Shown here one piece after another: positions 44,635 to 53,195 of a stretch of DNA of 64,000 bases. Numbering within the stretch: position 1 is the stretch's first letter; each line of letters begins with the position of its first letter. The stretch spans positions 2,418,001 to 2,482,000 of the forward strand of contig NZ_CP060084.1 of assembly GCF_014211975.1 (NCBI RefSeq). The letters are read 5' to 3'. A program made the translations under genes and the position numbers. A model generated the notes under the pieces. The model was not told the origin of the DNA and did not search any database. It saw only the letters and a program-made list of their open reading frames with translations. This stretch comes from Teredinibacter haidensis. Lineage in GTDB: Bacteria; Pseudomonadota; Gammaproteobacteria; Pseudomonadales; Cellvibrionaceae.

Positions 44635-45468
44635 TTATATGCCAATACGCTCAGCTAATCGTGCGGCAGGCATATAGCCCGGGATCAACTCGCCATTAGT
44701 CATCACAATGGCTGGCGTACCTGTAACCCCCATTTGCTGGCCCAACTCATACTGACTAGCAACGGGATTGCCGTCGCATACCTTGGTCTCAATTTCCTGA
44801 CGATTTTTAAGCTTAGTCAACGCTTCCTGGGGGTCGTCGGCACACCAGGCAGAAGCAATTTTATTATAGGAGTTGGAGCCAATACCTGCGCGAGGGTAGG
44901 CTAGGTAACGAACTTCAACTCCCAACTCATTGAGCGCAGGCACTTCCTGATGCAACTTCTGACAAAAGCCACAATCAACATCGGTAAATACCGCTATACT
45001 GGCTTTCACTTCACCCGCCGGCGAAAAAACGATGGCATCTTCTTTTTTCACTCCAGCCAACAGTTCTTCACGTAAACCGATCATGCTCTTGTCAGTGACA
45101 TTCACAATGTCTTTACCAACAATCTGCAGCAGTTTACCGTCTATAAAGTAACTGCCTGTTTTTTCCATGTAAATGATGCCTTTGCCCATTATCTGTACTT
45201 CGTAAACACCGGGGATAACGGAGGGCTGAATAGCACGAACTCGCAGATTTTCATTGGCTGCCAGCAGGGCTTTTTCAATTGCCGCCGCCGCGCTTTTGTG
45301 GTCGTCGTCAGACAATTTTTCGAGAGCGCCTGGCCCTTTAGAAACGCCTGCAGGGGCTCCGGCTGCCTTTGCACTTTCGGCCTCGCTGGAGCATGCAGTC
45401 AGGCTCATCATTGCAATAGTAGCGGCTACAGCCACTAACTGAGATATAAGGGGGAATCTGTTTTTCAT
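44635..45468 (-). CDS. dsbC: DsbC-type disulfide isomerase, predicted lipoprotein
   Basis: The protein is 277 residues from the ATG at 45466-45468; a longer frame to 45588 is not supported. An N-terminal dimerisation domain (about 50-120) is followed by a thioredoxin fold with active-site CGFC (166-169) and cis-Pro in TGTPAIVM. DsbC repairs wrong disulfides in the periplasm and is reduced by DsbD. Unusually, the signal peptide ends in a lipobox LTAC (Cys26), followed by a Ser- and Ala-rich linker, so this copy is probably tethered to a membrane. It precedes hom-thrC, as in Pseudomonas. Confidence 0.93.
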   Translation of the reverse strand: MKNRFPLISQLVAVAATIAMMSLTACSSEAESAKAAGAPAGVSKGPGALEKLSDDDHKSAAAAIEKALLAANENLRVRAIQPSVIPGVYEVQIMGKGIIYMEKTGSYFIDGKLLQIVGKDIVNVTDKSMIGLREELLAGVKKEDAIVFSPAGEVKASIAVFTDVDCGFCQKLHQEVPALNELGVEVRYLAYPRAGIGSNSYNKIASAWCADDPQEALTKLKNRQEIETKVCDGNPVASQYELGQQMGVTGTPAIVMTNGELIPGYMPAARLAERIGI

Positions 45469-45658
45469 AGCGTCCTCATCGGGTAATTTTTTGTTGTTAT
45501 ATTTGTATTTTGGCCTGCTCCGGAGACCAGGCAATCGGCACCCAAGGCAATCTCGGGATAGAACGGTTAGAGCGCAATAGTCTAGCACGGTTCCCTGCCG
45601 TAAATGTGTAGCAGGACTTATTTTGGTATGAATTCGAAATAAGAAAAGCCAAACGCAA

Positions 45659-45686
45659 CAAACCCCAGCAGTTATGCCAGGGTTTG
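45659..45686 (-). terminator. Probable terminator of rplS
   Basis: CAAACCC (45659-45665) pairs with GGGTTTG (45680-45686). It lies about 30 bp past the rplS stop; the following tract is only moderately T-rich. Confidence 0.6.
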
Positions 45687-45716
45687 TAGAAAGCTAATAC
45701 GATGATTTCGTATAAC

Positions 45717-46073
45717 TTAGTTAAGCTTCTCTTTAATCCGAGCTGCTCGACCGGTCAGTTCACGCAAGTAGTAAAGCTTAGCTTGACGAACATCACCACG
45801 ACGCTTAACCGTAATGCTATCAACCTGCTTGCTGTGCGTCTGGAAGCTACGCTCCACACCCACTCCGTTGGAGATCTTACGTACAGTGAAAGCAGAATTC
45901 AGGCCACGATTACGCTTGCCGATAACAACACCTTCATAGGCCTGCAGACGCTCACGATCACCTTCTTTTACTTTAACCTGAACAACCACAGTGTCACCGG
46001 GGCTGAACTCGGGAAGCTCTTGCTTGAGCTGCTCGCTCTCCAGCTCCTGAATAATTTTGTTCTTAGAACTCAT
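45717..46073 (-). CDS. rplS: 50S ribosomal protein L19
   Basis: The 118-residue protein has the L19 pattern: KNKIIQELE start, FSPGDTVVVQVKVKEGDRERLQAYEGVVI and the conserved SNGVGVERSFQTHS and RGDVRQAKLYYLRELTGRAARIKE end. L19 lies at the 30S-50S interface. It is last in rpsP-rimM-trmD-rplS, 50 bp after trmD. Confidence 0.98.
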   Translation of the reverse strand: MSSKNKIIQELESEQLKQELPEFSPGDTVVVQVKVKEGDRERLQAYEGVVIGKRNRGLNSAFTVRKISNGVGVERSFQTHSKQVDSITVKRRGDVRQAKLYYLRELTGRAARIKEKLN

Positions 46074-46124
46074 GGCTTGCTCCTGTTAAATATATAGCCT
46101 CTCGGCTAGTCGAATACGTTAAAT

Positions 46125-46889
46125 TCAGTTGTTAGTTTTTAGCTCAACCCTCTGCTCGACGAATGCATCGAGCAGCTTCTGCTGTGCCGGACTAAGACTC
46201 TTAGCCTTTAGTAAATCTGGCCTGCGCAGGAGGGTTCTCCCCAATGACTGCTGCAAACGCCAGTTTTCAATTCTTTTGTGGTCTCCAGAAAGCAGTACAT
46301 CGGGTACTCGCTTGCCTTCAACCTCTTCAGGGCGGGTGTAATGCGGACAATCCAGCAACCCATCCTCGAAGGAATCCTGCTCTGCTGACTGATCGTCTCC
46401 CAACGCCCCGGGAAGCTTGCGGATCAGTGCATCTAGCAACACCATAGCTGGCAACTCTCCGCCGCTCAGCACATAGTCACCGATGGAGATTTCCTCATCG
46501 ACATAAGTATCAATAAAGCGCTCATCGATACCCTCGTAACGGCCCGCAATTAAGACCACATTGGCATAATCGCTTACCGCTGCAACCTCCCCCCGATTGA
46601 GCGTTTTGCCCTGTGGTGAAAGATAAATAACCTTTACATCTTCACGAGCAACACTCAATCGCTCACAAGCTGCGCTTAAAGCTTCAGCAAGAGGCTCTAC
46701 CCTCATAACCATGCCCGGCCCGCCGCCATAGGGTCTGTCATCGACAGTCTGATGCCTGTCGTGAGTAAATTCTCTTGGATTGATAAAGTCCAACTCTATC
46801 AAACCTCGCTCAACCGCCCTGCGGGTAATACCGCTTTCGGTGATCGCCCGAAACATTTCAGGGAAGAGCGTGATGACCGTAGCCTTCAT
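46125..46889 (-). CDS. trmD: tRNA (guanine-N1)-methyltransferase TrmD
   Basis: The enzyme is 254 residues from the ATG at 46887-46889; an upstream in-frame start would overlap rimM and add residues unlike the family. TrmD methylates G37 of tRNAs reading CNN and prevents frameshifting. The SPOUT knot binding SAM is in IAGRYEGIDERFID, followed by DYVLSGGELPAMVL, and the N-terminal VITLFPEMF is typical. It is the third gene of the rpsP operon. Confidence 0.97.
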   Translation of the reverse strand: MKATVITLFPEMFRAITESGITRRAVERGLIELDFINPREFTHDRHQTVDDRPYGGGPGMVMRVEPLAEALSAACERLSVAREDVKVIYLSPQGKTLNRGEVAAVSDYANVVLIAGRYEGIDERFIDTYVDEEISIGDYVLSGGELPAMVLLDALIRKLPGALGDDQSAEQDSFEDGLLDCPHYTRPEEVEGKRVPDVLLSGDHKRIENWRLQQSLGRTLLRRPDLLKAKSLSPAQQKLLDAFVEQRVELKTNN

Positions 46890-46908
46890 TAGCGCACCGC
46901 CATCAAGA

Positions 46909-47448
46909 TCAAAACTCTGGGTCCCATTCAACCCTTATTTCTTCGCTTTCGAGATCGACAGCCTTTACATAGACATCCGGCACGTAAGGCACCAAACGCT
47001 CGCGATCATCAATACTGGCTTCGCTGGGTTTAACTGCCAACACATCATTAGCGCCGGTTTCAAGCAGCTTATCCACAACACCTAGGTCGCAGACCGCGCC
47101 ATCGTACTCACTGATCACTCTCAGGCCTATCAACTGGTGCCAGTAGTAATCGCCCTCGTCCAACTCGGGCAACTGGCCTCTTTCCACCGCGACATCCACA
47201 AGCGTATACGCAGCAGCCTCATCGCGATCATCAACACCTTTTATATGGACAACTAATCCATTGCTGTGATGTTGGTAGCCATCAATTTCAACAGCCTTCA
47301 CGCCGTGGCGAGTTTTCAACCACCAGGGCGAATACTCCAGAATCTTTTCTTCAGGCTGGGTCGAAGATTTAACTTTTACCCAACCCTTAACACCAAAAAC
47401 GCCAGTGAGCCGCCCAACTGAAATAAGGTTTGAACGTTTGGCTATCAC
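46909..47448 (-). CDS. rimM: Ribosome maturation factor RimM
   Basis: The 179-residue protein begins with VGRLTGVFGVKGWVKV (residues 11-26), the RimM N-terminal beta barrel, and ends with a PRC-barrel domain (DYYWHQLIGLRV, ANDVLAVKP, PYVPDVYVKAVDL). RimM binds S19 and assists maturation of the 30S head. The start is GTG. It lies between rpsP and trmD in the usual operon. Confidence 0.96.
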   Translation of the reverse strand: MIAKRSNLISVGRLTGVFGVKGWVKVKSSTQPEEKILEYSPWWLKTRHGVKAVEIDGYQHHSNGLVVHIKGVDDRDEAAAYTLVDVAVERGQLPELDEGDYYWHQLIGLRVISEYDGAVCDLGVVDKLLETGANDVLAVKPSEASIDDRERLVPYVPDVYVKAVDLESEEIRVEWDPEF

Positions 47449-47472
47449 TGGCGCAAGGATTCTCGGTCTAAC

Positions 47473-47721
47473 TTAGGCAGCAGCTGAAACTTCTTTCAGC
47501 AATTTGGCAACGCGGTCAGAAATCTGCGCGCCCTGACCCTGCCAGTATTCCAAACGCTCGGAATCAACGCGTAGACGCTCTTCCTGGCCACGCGCGATTG
47601 GATTAAAGAAACCCACACGCTCGATGTAACGACCATTTCGGGCCTTACGACTGTCTGCTACTGTCAAATGATAAAAAGGACGCTTTTTGGAACCGCCGCG
47701 AGCTAATCGAATGCTTACCAT
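47473..47721 (-). CDS. rpsP: 30S ribosomal protein S16
   Basis: The protein is 82 residues from the ATG at 47719-47721: MVSIRLARGGSKKRPFYHL is the canonical S16 start, so the longer frame to 47769 is rejected. The segment ADSRKARNGRYIERVGFFNP is conserved. S16 is an early assembly protein of the 30S body. It heads rpsP-rimM-trmD-rplS; ffh lies upstream on the same strand with a 160-bp gap that should hold the operon promoter. Confidence 0.98.
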   Translation of the reverse strand: MVSIRLARGGSKKRPFYHLTVADSRKARNGRYIERVGFFNPIARGQEERLRVDSERLEYWQGQGAQISDRVAKLLKEVSAAA

Positions 47722-47880
47722 GTAAGTCTTTCCTGTAATAAATTCTTGTAATCGGGTACCAGCTCCCAACCAATTGGGGGTACCTGCGAAAGGCGGCGTA
47801 TTTTAATGGAAAGCTATACCCTTGTATAGAGCTAATTTGGTTAATCTTTCCACGTCCGGCACACCGCGTTATTTTATGCC

Positions 47881-49290
47881 CTACTGACCCATACCAGGGG
47901 GCAATCCTCCGCCCCCCATTGGAGGCATTCCACCAGGGCCACCACCTCCCGGAAACATACCGCCCATACCGCGCATCATCTTCTGCAGGCCGCCTCCTTT
48001 CATTTTCTTCATCATCTTACTCATTTGCTTGTGCTGTTTGAGCAGACGGTTCAGGTCTTGAATCTGGGTTCCAGACCCCAAGATAATGCGACGCTTACGG
48101 GAGCCATTGAGAATATCCGGGTTCTTGCGCTCGCCGGGTGTCATCGAACCAATAATCGCATCCATCTGCTTGAACTGTTTACCTACATTCGCCTGCTCGG
48201 CCATCTGCGCCATATTCCCCATGCCTGGCAGTTTTTCCAGCATGGCGCCCATGCCACCCATATTCTGCATTTGCTGTAACTGATCGCGCAAATCTTCCAA
48301 GTCAAAACGTTTGCCCGCTTGCACCTTCTTAGCCAGCTTTTCGGCCTTGACCTTGTCGATTTTTTGCTCTGCATCTTCGATAAGGGACATGATGTCACCC
48401 ATACCCAAAATACGAGAAGCAACACGGTCCGGATGGAAAGGCTCTAGCGCTTCTGTTTTCTCCCCCACACCCATAAACTTGATGGGTTTACCCGTCACCT
48501 GGCGAACCGACAATGCAGCACCACCACGGGCATCACCATCAGTTTTGGTCAGCACCACCCCGGTTAATGGCAGAGCGTCGTTAAAGGCTTTAGCGGTATT
48601 TACCGCATCCTGACCAATCATTGAATCGATAACGAATAGCGTTTCCACCGGATTCAGCGCCTTGTGCAGCCCCTGAATCTCTGCCATTAAGGCCTCATCG
48701 ATATGCAGACGACCTGCAGTATCCACCAGCAGCACATCAGCGTGAACTTTTTTGGCCTGAGCCACAGCAGCTTTGGCGATATCCACCGGGTTTTGCTCGC
48801 TAGAGGAAGGAAAAAAATCAACCTCTACTTCGGCAGCCAGGGTTTCCAGCTGCTTAATGGCGGCGGGGCGGTATACGTCAGCACTCACCACCATGACCTT
48901 TTTCTTTTCTTTCTCGCGCAGAAAACGGCCTAACTTGGCAACGGTAGTGGTTTTACCCGCACCCTGCAGGCCCGCCATTAGTATGACTGCGGGCGGTTGC
49001 ACGGCAAGATTAAGCTTTTCGTTGGCCTCGCCCATCAATTGGGTCAGCTCGCTCTCCACAATTTTGAGAAACTGCTGACCGGGATTGAGAGCCTGTGACA
49101 CCTCTACACCTTGCGCACGCTTGCGCACAAGGTTGATAAAGTCCTTAACAACCGGTAGCGCAACATCCGCTTCCAGCAGGGCCTTACGCACATCGCGCAA
49201 AGCTCCTTGAATATTGTCATGGTTAAGACGGGATTTACCGCTGATCTTTTTCAGCGAACGCGTCAGGCGATCCGAGAGGTTTTCAAACAT
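47881..49290 (-). CDS. ffh: Signal recognition particle protein Ffh
   Basis: The 469-residue GTPase binds signal sequences and 4.5S RNA and docks with FtsY for co-translational membrane targeting. It has an N domain, the G domain with GLQGAGKTTTVAKLG (about 108-122), DTAGRLH and TKTDGDARGGA, and a Met-rich M domain (from about 300) whose RKRRIILGSG motif binds RNA. The tail is Gly/Pro/Met-rich (GMFPGGGGPGGMPP), longer than in E. coli. A terminator-like hairpin lies in its leader. Confidence 0.97.
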   Translation of the reverse strand: MFENLSDRLTRSLKKISGKSRLNHDNIQGALRDVRKALLEADVALPVVKDFINLVRKRAQGVEVSQALNPGQQFLKIVESELTQLMGEANEKLNLAVQPPAVILMAGLQGAGKTTTVAKLGRFLREKEKKKVMVVSADVYRPAAIKQLETLAAEVEVDFFPSSSEQNPVDIAKAAVAQAKKVHADVLLVDTAGRLHIDEALMAEIQGLHKALNPVETLFVIDSMIGQDAVNTAKAFNDALPLTGVVLTKTDGDARGGAALSVRQVTGKPIKFMGVGEKTEALEPFHPDRVASRILGMGDIMSLIEDAEQKIDKVKAEKLAKKVQAGKRFDLEDLRDQLQQMQNMGGMGAMLEKLPGMGNMAQMAEQANVGKQFKQMDAIIGSMTPGERKNPDILNGSRKRRIILGSGTQIQDLNRLLKQHKQMSKMMKKMKGGGLQKMMRGMGGMFPGGGGPGGMPPMGGGGLPPGMGQ

Positions 49291-49324
49291 AGGGCTATTA
49301 AGTATCTATGGCGGTTAATAGGTA

Positions 49325-49349
49325 AAAAGGCCCGCTGATTTCAGCGGGC
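49325..49349 (-). terminator. Terminator-like hairpin upstream of ffh
   Basis: GCCCGCTGA (49330-49338) pairs perfectly with TCAGCGGGC (49341-49349). On the minus strand it is followed by CCTTTTTACC, about 35 bp before the ffh ATG. With a divergent gene upstream, no minus-strand gene ends here, so it may attenuate ffh transcription or block antisense readthrough. Confidence 0.7.
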
Positions 49350-49465
49350 AGCAAGTATAATCGTTGATGCTTACAAATACGACACCCTGTGCTTTTGCAA
49401 TGAGCGCTTAGCCCCTCCCCCCGAATAAAGGCGGTATGGGAAATGCCCGCAACACGAGAATAATA

Positions 49466-50314
49466 ATGAAATTACGGACATTAACCAAAGGCACTGCAGA
49501 GGAGACGATTTTACTCGCTACGCTTGGAGCGGTAACCCTAGCTTCAGTCTTGTTTTTGTTCGCAGGAATACTCGCTCTGCCAGTATTTGGCCTAGTGGTT
49601 CTCTATACAGGCTCATTGCTCGCCTACCGGCATTACACCACCACTGGCGCCAGCGTAAAAACCTTTGCTCTTTGGTTGATCGTCGTAATTCTGGGACTTT
49701 TAGTTGGAATATACCGCCCACAAAATTTCGACTACCCCATACTGTTCGAAAGGTTACGGCTTCACGAAAACGGTCTGCCTTACGCCCACTACATTAATAC
49801 GGCAAAATTACTCGCCGGCTACTGCACGCTGATTATCCTCTACCAAACACGATCTAAACATGCTGCAACGATTAAAGGTAACGCTAAGCAGGGCCTGCTT
49901 AGCGTTACCTTTGCAGGAGGAATTCTGATCGTGGGTCACAAACTACTGGGATTCGAACACCACAATAAGGAAGCATCTCTTATCTTTTTATTCGGCGTTT
50001 CGAACCTGCTCGTAACCTGTGTATCGGAAGAAGCTTTTATGCGCCTCCTTTTACAGGAGCAAATAGGGAAATACCTTTCAACGCTATTCAGGAGCAGTAC
50101 CGCTAACGAAGTAATGGCGCTTGGCATTGTGACGCTACTCTTTGCCGCTACTCATGGCGCATTTACGAGTGATGCCGGAGCAGTCTATATGATGGCAGGG
50201 TTCCTGTACGGCCTGATGTACACATTAACAAGAAACATAATCGTCGTCGTTTTGCTGCACTTTACCGTCAACATCATCCATTTTTCATTCTTTACGTATC
50301 CCCTAGCTCTATAA
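49466..50314 (+). CDS. CPBP family intramembrane metalloprotease
   Basis: The protein is 282 residues from the ATG at 49466 (an upstream start at 49436 would add ten). About seven or eight membrane segments are predicted. The CPBP (Abi/CAAX-protease-like) motifs are present: EEAFMR (Glu188, Glu189, Arg193), HGAF (His230) and HFTVN (His265, Asn269). Bacterial members process membrane peptides or give bacteriocin immunity; the substrate here is unknown. The gene separates ffh from the ypjD-like and CorC-like genes, which are neighbours of ffh in E. coli. A perfect 39-bp palindrome lies inside the coding region (residues about 137-149). Confidence 0.85.
   Translation: MKLRTLTKGTAEETILLATLGAVTLASVLFLFAGILALPVFGLVVLYTGSLLAYRHYTTTGASVKTFALWLIVVILGLLVGIYRPQNFDYPILFERLRLHENGLPYAHYINTAKLLAGYCTLIILYQTRSKHAATIKGNAKQGLLSVTFAGGILIVGHKLLGFEHHNKEASLIFLFGVSNLLVTCVSEEAFMRLLLQEQIGKYLSTLFRSSTANEVMALGIVTLLFAATHGAFTSDAGAVYMMAGFLYGLMYTLTRNIIVVVLLHFTVNIIHFSFFTYPLAL
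49874..49912. repeat. 39-bp perfect palindrome inside the CPBP gene
   Basis: Arms of 19 bp (49874-49892, beginning AAAGGTAACGC, and 49894-49912) are exact complements around one G. It is read in frame as KGNAKQGLLSVTF in a loop before a membrane segment. Such an arm length is far above what chance gives in 64 kb. Confidence 0.9.
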
Positions 50315-50405
50315 CCCTCGAGCGAGAGCAATACAGCGCCCCTTGCCTTTCAAGGCACTTAAGCACTACCCTATAAGGTTTCGGGGCTACGGAAACGACT
50401 TTCTA

Positions 50406-51197
50406 ATGTTCAGCGTTACAACCATCCTCTTTTATCTGGCCGCCTGGGCATTTTTACTGCATTCAACCCTGCGAAGGGAAGATCTAAAAGAGAAACGCTT
50501 GCTCGCGTTCATTGCTCTGGGTACGTTAGCGCACTTCCTCGCCGCGTTTGTCTCCATCAGGACTGAAACCGCCTATCAGTTTGGATTCTTCAAAGTACCC
50601 TCTTTGTTTTTTGCTGTTATTAACCTCGTGGTACTGATTAGCAGTATTCGCAAACCTCTGCATAACTTGTTTTTATTTTTACTGCCGCTGTCCGTCGCAG
50701 CAATATTGGTTTCCGGGCTTGAGCAGTCGGTGATGAAAACCAGCAGTCAACTCAGTTTGAAGGCGATCTCCCATATTTTACTCTCGATCCTGGCCTACAG
50801 TTTACTGACCATTGCCAGCCTTCAGGCTCTACTACTCTCGTACCAGAACTATCAGCTCAAACATAAGCACCTGCGCGGTGTTATGGGGCTGTTACCGCCA
50901 CTTCAAACCATGGAAACATTGCTATTTGAGCTGGTATGGGCCGGTGAGATATTACTTACGCTATCGATTATCACCGGCTTTTTGTTTACCGAGAGCTTTG
51001 CCGAGCAGCACCTTTCACACAAGGCAGTGTTCTCGATGATATCCTGGCTAATTTATGCGCTGTTATTGTGGGGCCGTCACACGCTTGGCTGGCGCGGCGC
51101 GGCCGCCATCCGCTGGACCCTGGGTGGATTTGCAGCACTTATGCTCGCTTATTTCGGCAGTAAATTGGTTCTGGAAATTATTCTTGGGCGTGTATAG
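50406..51197 (+). CDS. CcsA-like (YpjD family) cytochrome c assembly membrane protein
   Basis: The protein is 263 residues from the ATG at 50406; the tracked frame extends to 50343 without support. About eight membrane segments are visible. It has the TMETLLFELVWAGEILLTLSIITGF region typical of CcmC/CcsA-like proteins, near the position of the haem-handling WWD motif in true CcsA, but no classic tryptophan-rich WWD is visible. In E. coli and Pseudomonas the ypjD gene lies beside ffh and a CorC-family gene, as here. The actual function of YpjD is uncertain. Confidence 0.85.
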   Translation: MFSVTTILFYLAAWAFLLHSTLRREDLKEKRLLAFIALGTLAHFLAAFVSIRTETAYQFGFFKVPSLFFAVINLVVLISSIRKPLHNLFLFLLPLSVAAILVSGLEQSVMKTSSQLSLKAISHILLSILAYSLLTIASLQALLLSYQNYQLKHKHLRGVMGLLPPLQTMETLLFELVWAGEILLTLSIITGFLFTESFAEQHLSHKAVFSMISWLIYALLLWGRHTLGWRGAAAIRWTLGGFAALMLAYFGSKLVLEIILGRV

Positions 51198-51271
51198 GCG
51201 CCAGCCCCCTTGAACGCTCAGATAAAGTCGTTCAAGATAGGCGCTTCGTATACGAACAGGCAATCATTTCA

Positions 51272-52546
51272 TTGGACACCATCCCTACCGACCTGCTGAT
51301 AGGTATTCTGGTCGCCCTTATAGCTTTTTCTGCTTTTTTCTCCAGCTCCGAAACGGGTATGCTCTCGCTAAACCGTTACCGACTGCGCCACCTCGTGAAG
51401 AAAAAACACAAGGGGGCGATGCGCGCCGCTCACCTGCTGGAAAGACCCGACCGGTTGATTGGCGTGATCCTTATTGGCAACAATCTCGTTAATATTGTCG
51501 CAACCCTAATTGCCGGTGCCGTCACCACGCACCTGTTTGGCGAGTGGGCAACGGTGTTTGTACTACCCATCGCACTCACATTGGTAATCCTTATTTTCGC
51601 AGAGGTTACACCAAAATCAGTTGCTGCCGTTTACCCGGAAAGAATCGCCTTTCCAGCCAGTTTGATCCTGCGCCCCTTGCTGGTAATCCTCTACCCTGTT
51701 GTATGGCTCATTAATTCAATTTCGAATGCCATTGCCCGCATATTCGGCATGGATCCATCCCAGGCTCGTAGCGCAGACCACTTACGCATGGATGAGCTGC
51801 GCACAGTAGTAGATGAAGCTGGAGAACTAATTCCCGATCAGCACCAGGGCATGCTGCTGAATGTACTCGACCTGGAAAACGCCACGGTTGAAGACATTAT
51901 GGTGCCGCGCAATGAAGTGGAAGGTATCGACATGGAAGACGATATTACCAAAATTCTCGCCACCATTCGCAAGACCGAATACACACGCCTACCCGTCTAC
52001 GAAGGCAACATCAACAATGTGACCGGCATTCTCCACCTGCGCAACGCCCCGCGTTTTCTTACCGGTGATGATTCCACCATCACTCACGAAGCAATTCGCG
52101 AGCATATGAGCGAACCTTACTTTATCCCAGAATCCAATCCACTTCCCACGCAGCTGATGAACTTCCAAAAGCAAAAGCATCGTGTAGCGGTAGTGGTTGA
52201 CGAGTATGGAGATGTACAAGGTATAGCCACGCTGGTCGATTTACTGGAAGAGATTGTAGGGGATTTCAGTACCGATGCTGCGGAAGACGATTACGAAGGT
52301 ATCGTTGAGTGCGAAAACGACTGGTACCTTATCGATGCCTCCGAATTTGTTCGCGATGTAAACCGCAACATTGGCTGGCAGCTGCCCACCGACGGCCCCA
52401 AAACCATCAACGGTATTATTGTGGAGTACCTGGAAAATATTCCCGACGCCTGCGTTAGCTTCCAAATTGGAAACTACCGATTTGAAATCGTAGAGTTTTG
52501 CGATACCCGGATCGAGAAAGCGAAAGTACTGGAAATGGGCTCGTAA
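51272..52546 (+). CDS. CorC/HlyC (CNNM) family transporter
   Basis: The 424-residue protein has an N-terminal CNNM/DUF21 membrane domain with four segments (residues 8-27, then about 60-170, including FFSSSETGMLSLNRYRL), two CBS domains (about 205-330; VEDIMVPRNEVEGI, FQKQKHRVAVVVDEYGDVQGIATL) and a C-terminal CorC_HlyC domain. CNNM proteins are linked to magnesium or cobalt efflux. The start is TTG at 51272; an ATG near residue 30 would remove the first membrane segment. The gene keeps the ffh-ypjD-yfjD order. Confidence 0.92.
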   Translation: MDTIPTDLLIGILVALIAFSAFFSSSETGMLSLNRYRLRHLVKKKHKGAMRAAHLLERPDRLIGVILIGNNLVNIVATLIAGAVTTHLFGEWATVFVLPIALTLVILIFAEVTPKSVAAVYPERIAFPASLILRPLLVILYPVVWLINSISNAIARIFGMDPSQARSADHLRMDELRTVVDEAGELIPDQHQGMLLNVLDLENATVEDIMVPRNEVEGIDMEDDITKILATIRKTEYTRLPVYEGNINNVTGILHLRNAPRFLTGDDSTITHEAIREHMSEPYFIPESNPLPTQLMNFQKQKHRVAVVVDEYGDVQGIATLVDLLEEIVGDFSTDAAEDDYEGIVECENDWYLIDASEFVRDVNRNIGWQLPTDGPKTINGIIVEYLENIPDACVSFQIGNYRFEIVEFCDTRIEKAKVLEMGS

Positions 52547-52559
52547 CCCCACTCATAGA

Positions 52560-52641
52560 CTAGCAGCTTACTGAAAAACGTAGGCGAGGCCATCAACCCA
52601 TTTTTAACACCCGGGCAGATAGTTTTTCAACGATCTGCTAG
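52560..52641. mobile_element. Possible miniature element with inverted ends
   Basis: CTAGCAG (52560-52566) and TGAAAAAC (52572-52579) are mirrored by GTTTTTCA (52622-52629) and CTGCTAG (52635-52641), separated by five unmatched bases on each side. The 82-bp unit lies between the convergent CorC-like and nudL genes and overlaps the nudL stop. The ends resemble widespread intergenic repeats of marine gammaproteobacteria, but a bidirectional terminator is also possible. No transposase is present. Confidence 0.4.
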
Positions 52642-53195
52642 CGATTAAAAACCACTTCCGGTGCGCTGTGCTCACGCTCAAGAGCCACACCATAGAATGT
52701 CGCCATAAATTCGACCAATACACGCGCAGTGAAACCCCATATGGTGAACCCATCATACTCATAAACTGGCGCCCAGTACTCCTCTCCCTGCCAGCGATAG
52801 ATGTCCGTTCTCACCCGCAGATCGGACTTTAAAACTGAAAGTGGCAACCAGAACAGGTCGGACAATTCGTCGAAATTTGGCGTGAGGTCGCTACAGGCGG
52901 GAATACGGCCAATATAGGGTGTGACGCGGGTACCGGCGCGCGTATAACTGGGAGTCAACTCAGCCAGCACTTTGACAGAATCGGGAGACAAACCCACCTC
53001 TTCGCTAGCTTCGCGCAGGGCCGTGAAGCAGAGATCCGGATCTCCCGGTTCCCACTTGCCACCAGGAAACGCCACTTCGCCGCTATGGCTTGATAGATGA
53101 GCCGCTCGCAAGGTAAGCAGAATCTCTTCTTCACCCTCGGGCATATCTGAAACCGCCAATAACACCGCTGCCTGGCTTAAAAGAGCATCATTCAT
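52638..53195 (-). CDS. Nudix hydrolase, CoA pyrophosphatase NudL family
   Basis: The 185-residue protein carries the Nudix box GGKWEPGDPDLCFTALREAS followed by EEVGL (residues about 44-68) in the UPF0035/NudL arrangement, with the LxxHxGEVAFPGG motif just before it. NudL homologues hydrolyse coenzyme A to 3',5'-ADP and phosphopantetheine. Length and motif order are normal. Its stop codon lies within the inverted-ended element at 52560-52641, and it converges with the CorC-like gene. Confidence 0.9.
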   Translation of the reverse strand: MNDALLSQAAVLLAVSDMPEGEEEILLTLRAAHLSSHSGEVAFPGGKWEPGDPDLCFTALREASEEVGLSPDSVKVLAELTPSYTRAGTRVTPYIGRIPACSDLTPNFDELSDLFWLPLSVLKSDLRVRTDIYRWQGEEYWAPVYEYDGFTIWGFTARVLVEFMATFYGVALEREHSAPEVVFNR

